Made by a program: the position numbers and the translations under genes. The notes under the pieces are model-generated. The model ran no database searches and was not told the DNA's origin. It saw only the letters and a list, made by a program, of their open reading frames with translations. From positions 1-6,019 of the forward strand of contig CALAHA010000312.1 in assembly GCA_937891565.1 (NCBI GenBank): 6,019 nucleotides of DNA, read 5' to 3'. Positions 5,523 to 6,019 of the stretch are shown here, one piece after another (the stretch's first letter is position 1; every line of letters starts with the position of its first letter). The DNA comes from an uncultured Ilumatobacter sp. (lineage in GTDB: Bacteria; Actinomycetota; Acidimicrobiia; Acidimicrobiales; Ilumatobacteraceae).

Positions 5523-6019
5523 CCAGAAGGTGAATCAGTCGAGCCCGGGGCGGTGCCGGTACAGAGAAAGCCGAGCGCGATCATGAGTGCGTCCGAGTCC
5601 TCCAGTAGCCGTTCATGGTCGGAAACCACCCGCGCATATTCTTGAAGAGAGATCAGCCCTGTCTCCAAGTGGGGAAGCAGGTTGTCTGGTTTCGTGAGAG
5701 CCATGAAGGCTTCAACGCCGACTTCGTCACTCGAGGACGCGAACGGGAACAGTCCGACACTTTCGCAGCCGGCCTCGGCGAGAATTCGCGTCAGCTTCCT
5801 CCCAATAAAGCGGTCCCCACCTCGTTCGCGCTGCGACTCGAACACGCGTGAGTGGATACCGGAGTTCGCGTCGTTGTAGGGCTCGCTCAAACCCCACAGT
5901 TGGCCGTCGAAGTCGATCACGATGAGCCGACCGCCCGGTCGGAGTACGCGGAGCGCTTCGCGCGCGGCCTCAACAGGCCATCGCAGGTGCTGATAGACGA
6001 ATCGAGCAATGACGACGTC
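5519..6019 (-). CDS. Class I SAM-dependent methyltransferase, C-terminal part
   Basis: The frame is open from the right edge to TAG at 5519-5521, 166 residues; the N-terminus with the SAM-binding Gly-rich motif I is outside the window. The visible part starts DVVIARFVYQHL, the strand-4 region common in these enzymes (where VYQHL-type segments follow the acidic residue), then ALRVLRPGGRLIVIDFD, the classic LRPGG turn and strand 5. FIGRKLTRILAEAGCESVGL (about 84-103) matches the late helix and strand 6. The C-terminal third (ISLQEYARVVSDHERLLE) is helical and less conserved. The enzyme transfers a methyl group from SAM; the acceptor (a small molecule, lipid or quinone-like compound) cannot be told. 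A GTG at 5918-5920 lies inside the conserved fold and is not the start. It is convergent with the kinase pair, so not part of that operon. Confidence 0.85.
   Translation of the reverse strand, partial: DVVIARFVYQHLRWPVEAAREALRVLRPGGRLIVIDFDGQLWGLSEPYNDANSGIHSRVFESQRERGGDRFIGRKLTRILAEAGCESVGLFPFASSSDEVGVEAFMALTKPDNLLPHLETGLISLQEYARVVSDHERLLEDSDALMIALGFLCTGTAPGSTDSPSG

Noticed and set aside
5927..5942. Perfect hairpin CCGACC-GCCC-GGTCGG, possible terminator
   Set aside because: It is inside the methyltransferase, encoding the conserved LRPGGR turn, and has no T run.

Overview
The window is high-GC DNA whose coding frames carry mostly G or C in the third codon position. The gene families fit an Actinomycetota-type genome: a split-barrel oxidoreductase of the F420-type PPOX class (here decayed), divergent aminoglycoside-phosphotransferase-fold kinases, and two genes preceded by a -10-like hexamer placed for leaderless transcripts. 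The phylum is an inference from gene style; nothing here fixes genus or class.

Layout. At the left edge (1-443, +) is the C-terminal part of a TIM-barrel glycoside hydrolase. From about 409 to 1267 on the minus strand lies a decayed region: a PPOX flavin/F420 split-barrel gene broken by frameshifts, one of which looks like a single base lost from a homopolymer, and a less certain fragment upstream of it. At 1288-1842 (-) is an intact 184-residue cysteine-rich protein with four copies of an H-x5-C-x4-C-x(2 or 4)-C motif; I cannot match it to a named family, and it is the most novel intact gene here. Divergent from it, 2026-2570 (+) holds a coding-like but broken gene, with two frame changes, one in-frame stop and no start codon. 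It encodes an unrecognised domain and ends in a Cys-rich tail.

From about 2700 to 5522 (+) is a compact intact block: an alpha-acetolactate decarboxylase, an optional 37-codon ORF that exactly bridges the gap, and two tandem paralogous phosphotransferases joined by an ATGA overlap. The second kinase has Glu in place of the catalytic Asp of the first. A class I SAM-dependent methyltransferase (-) enters from the right edge and meets the second kinase tail to tail, the two stop codons sharing one CTAG palindrome.

Functionally, only the decarboxylase can be assigned a precise reaction (2-acetolactate to acetoin). The kinase pair is probably co-translated and may act as one unit (an active plus a degenerate copy), but its substrate is unknown. 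I see no CRISPR array, tRNA, rRNA, insertion sequence or obvious factor-independent terminator.
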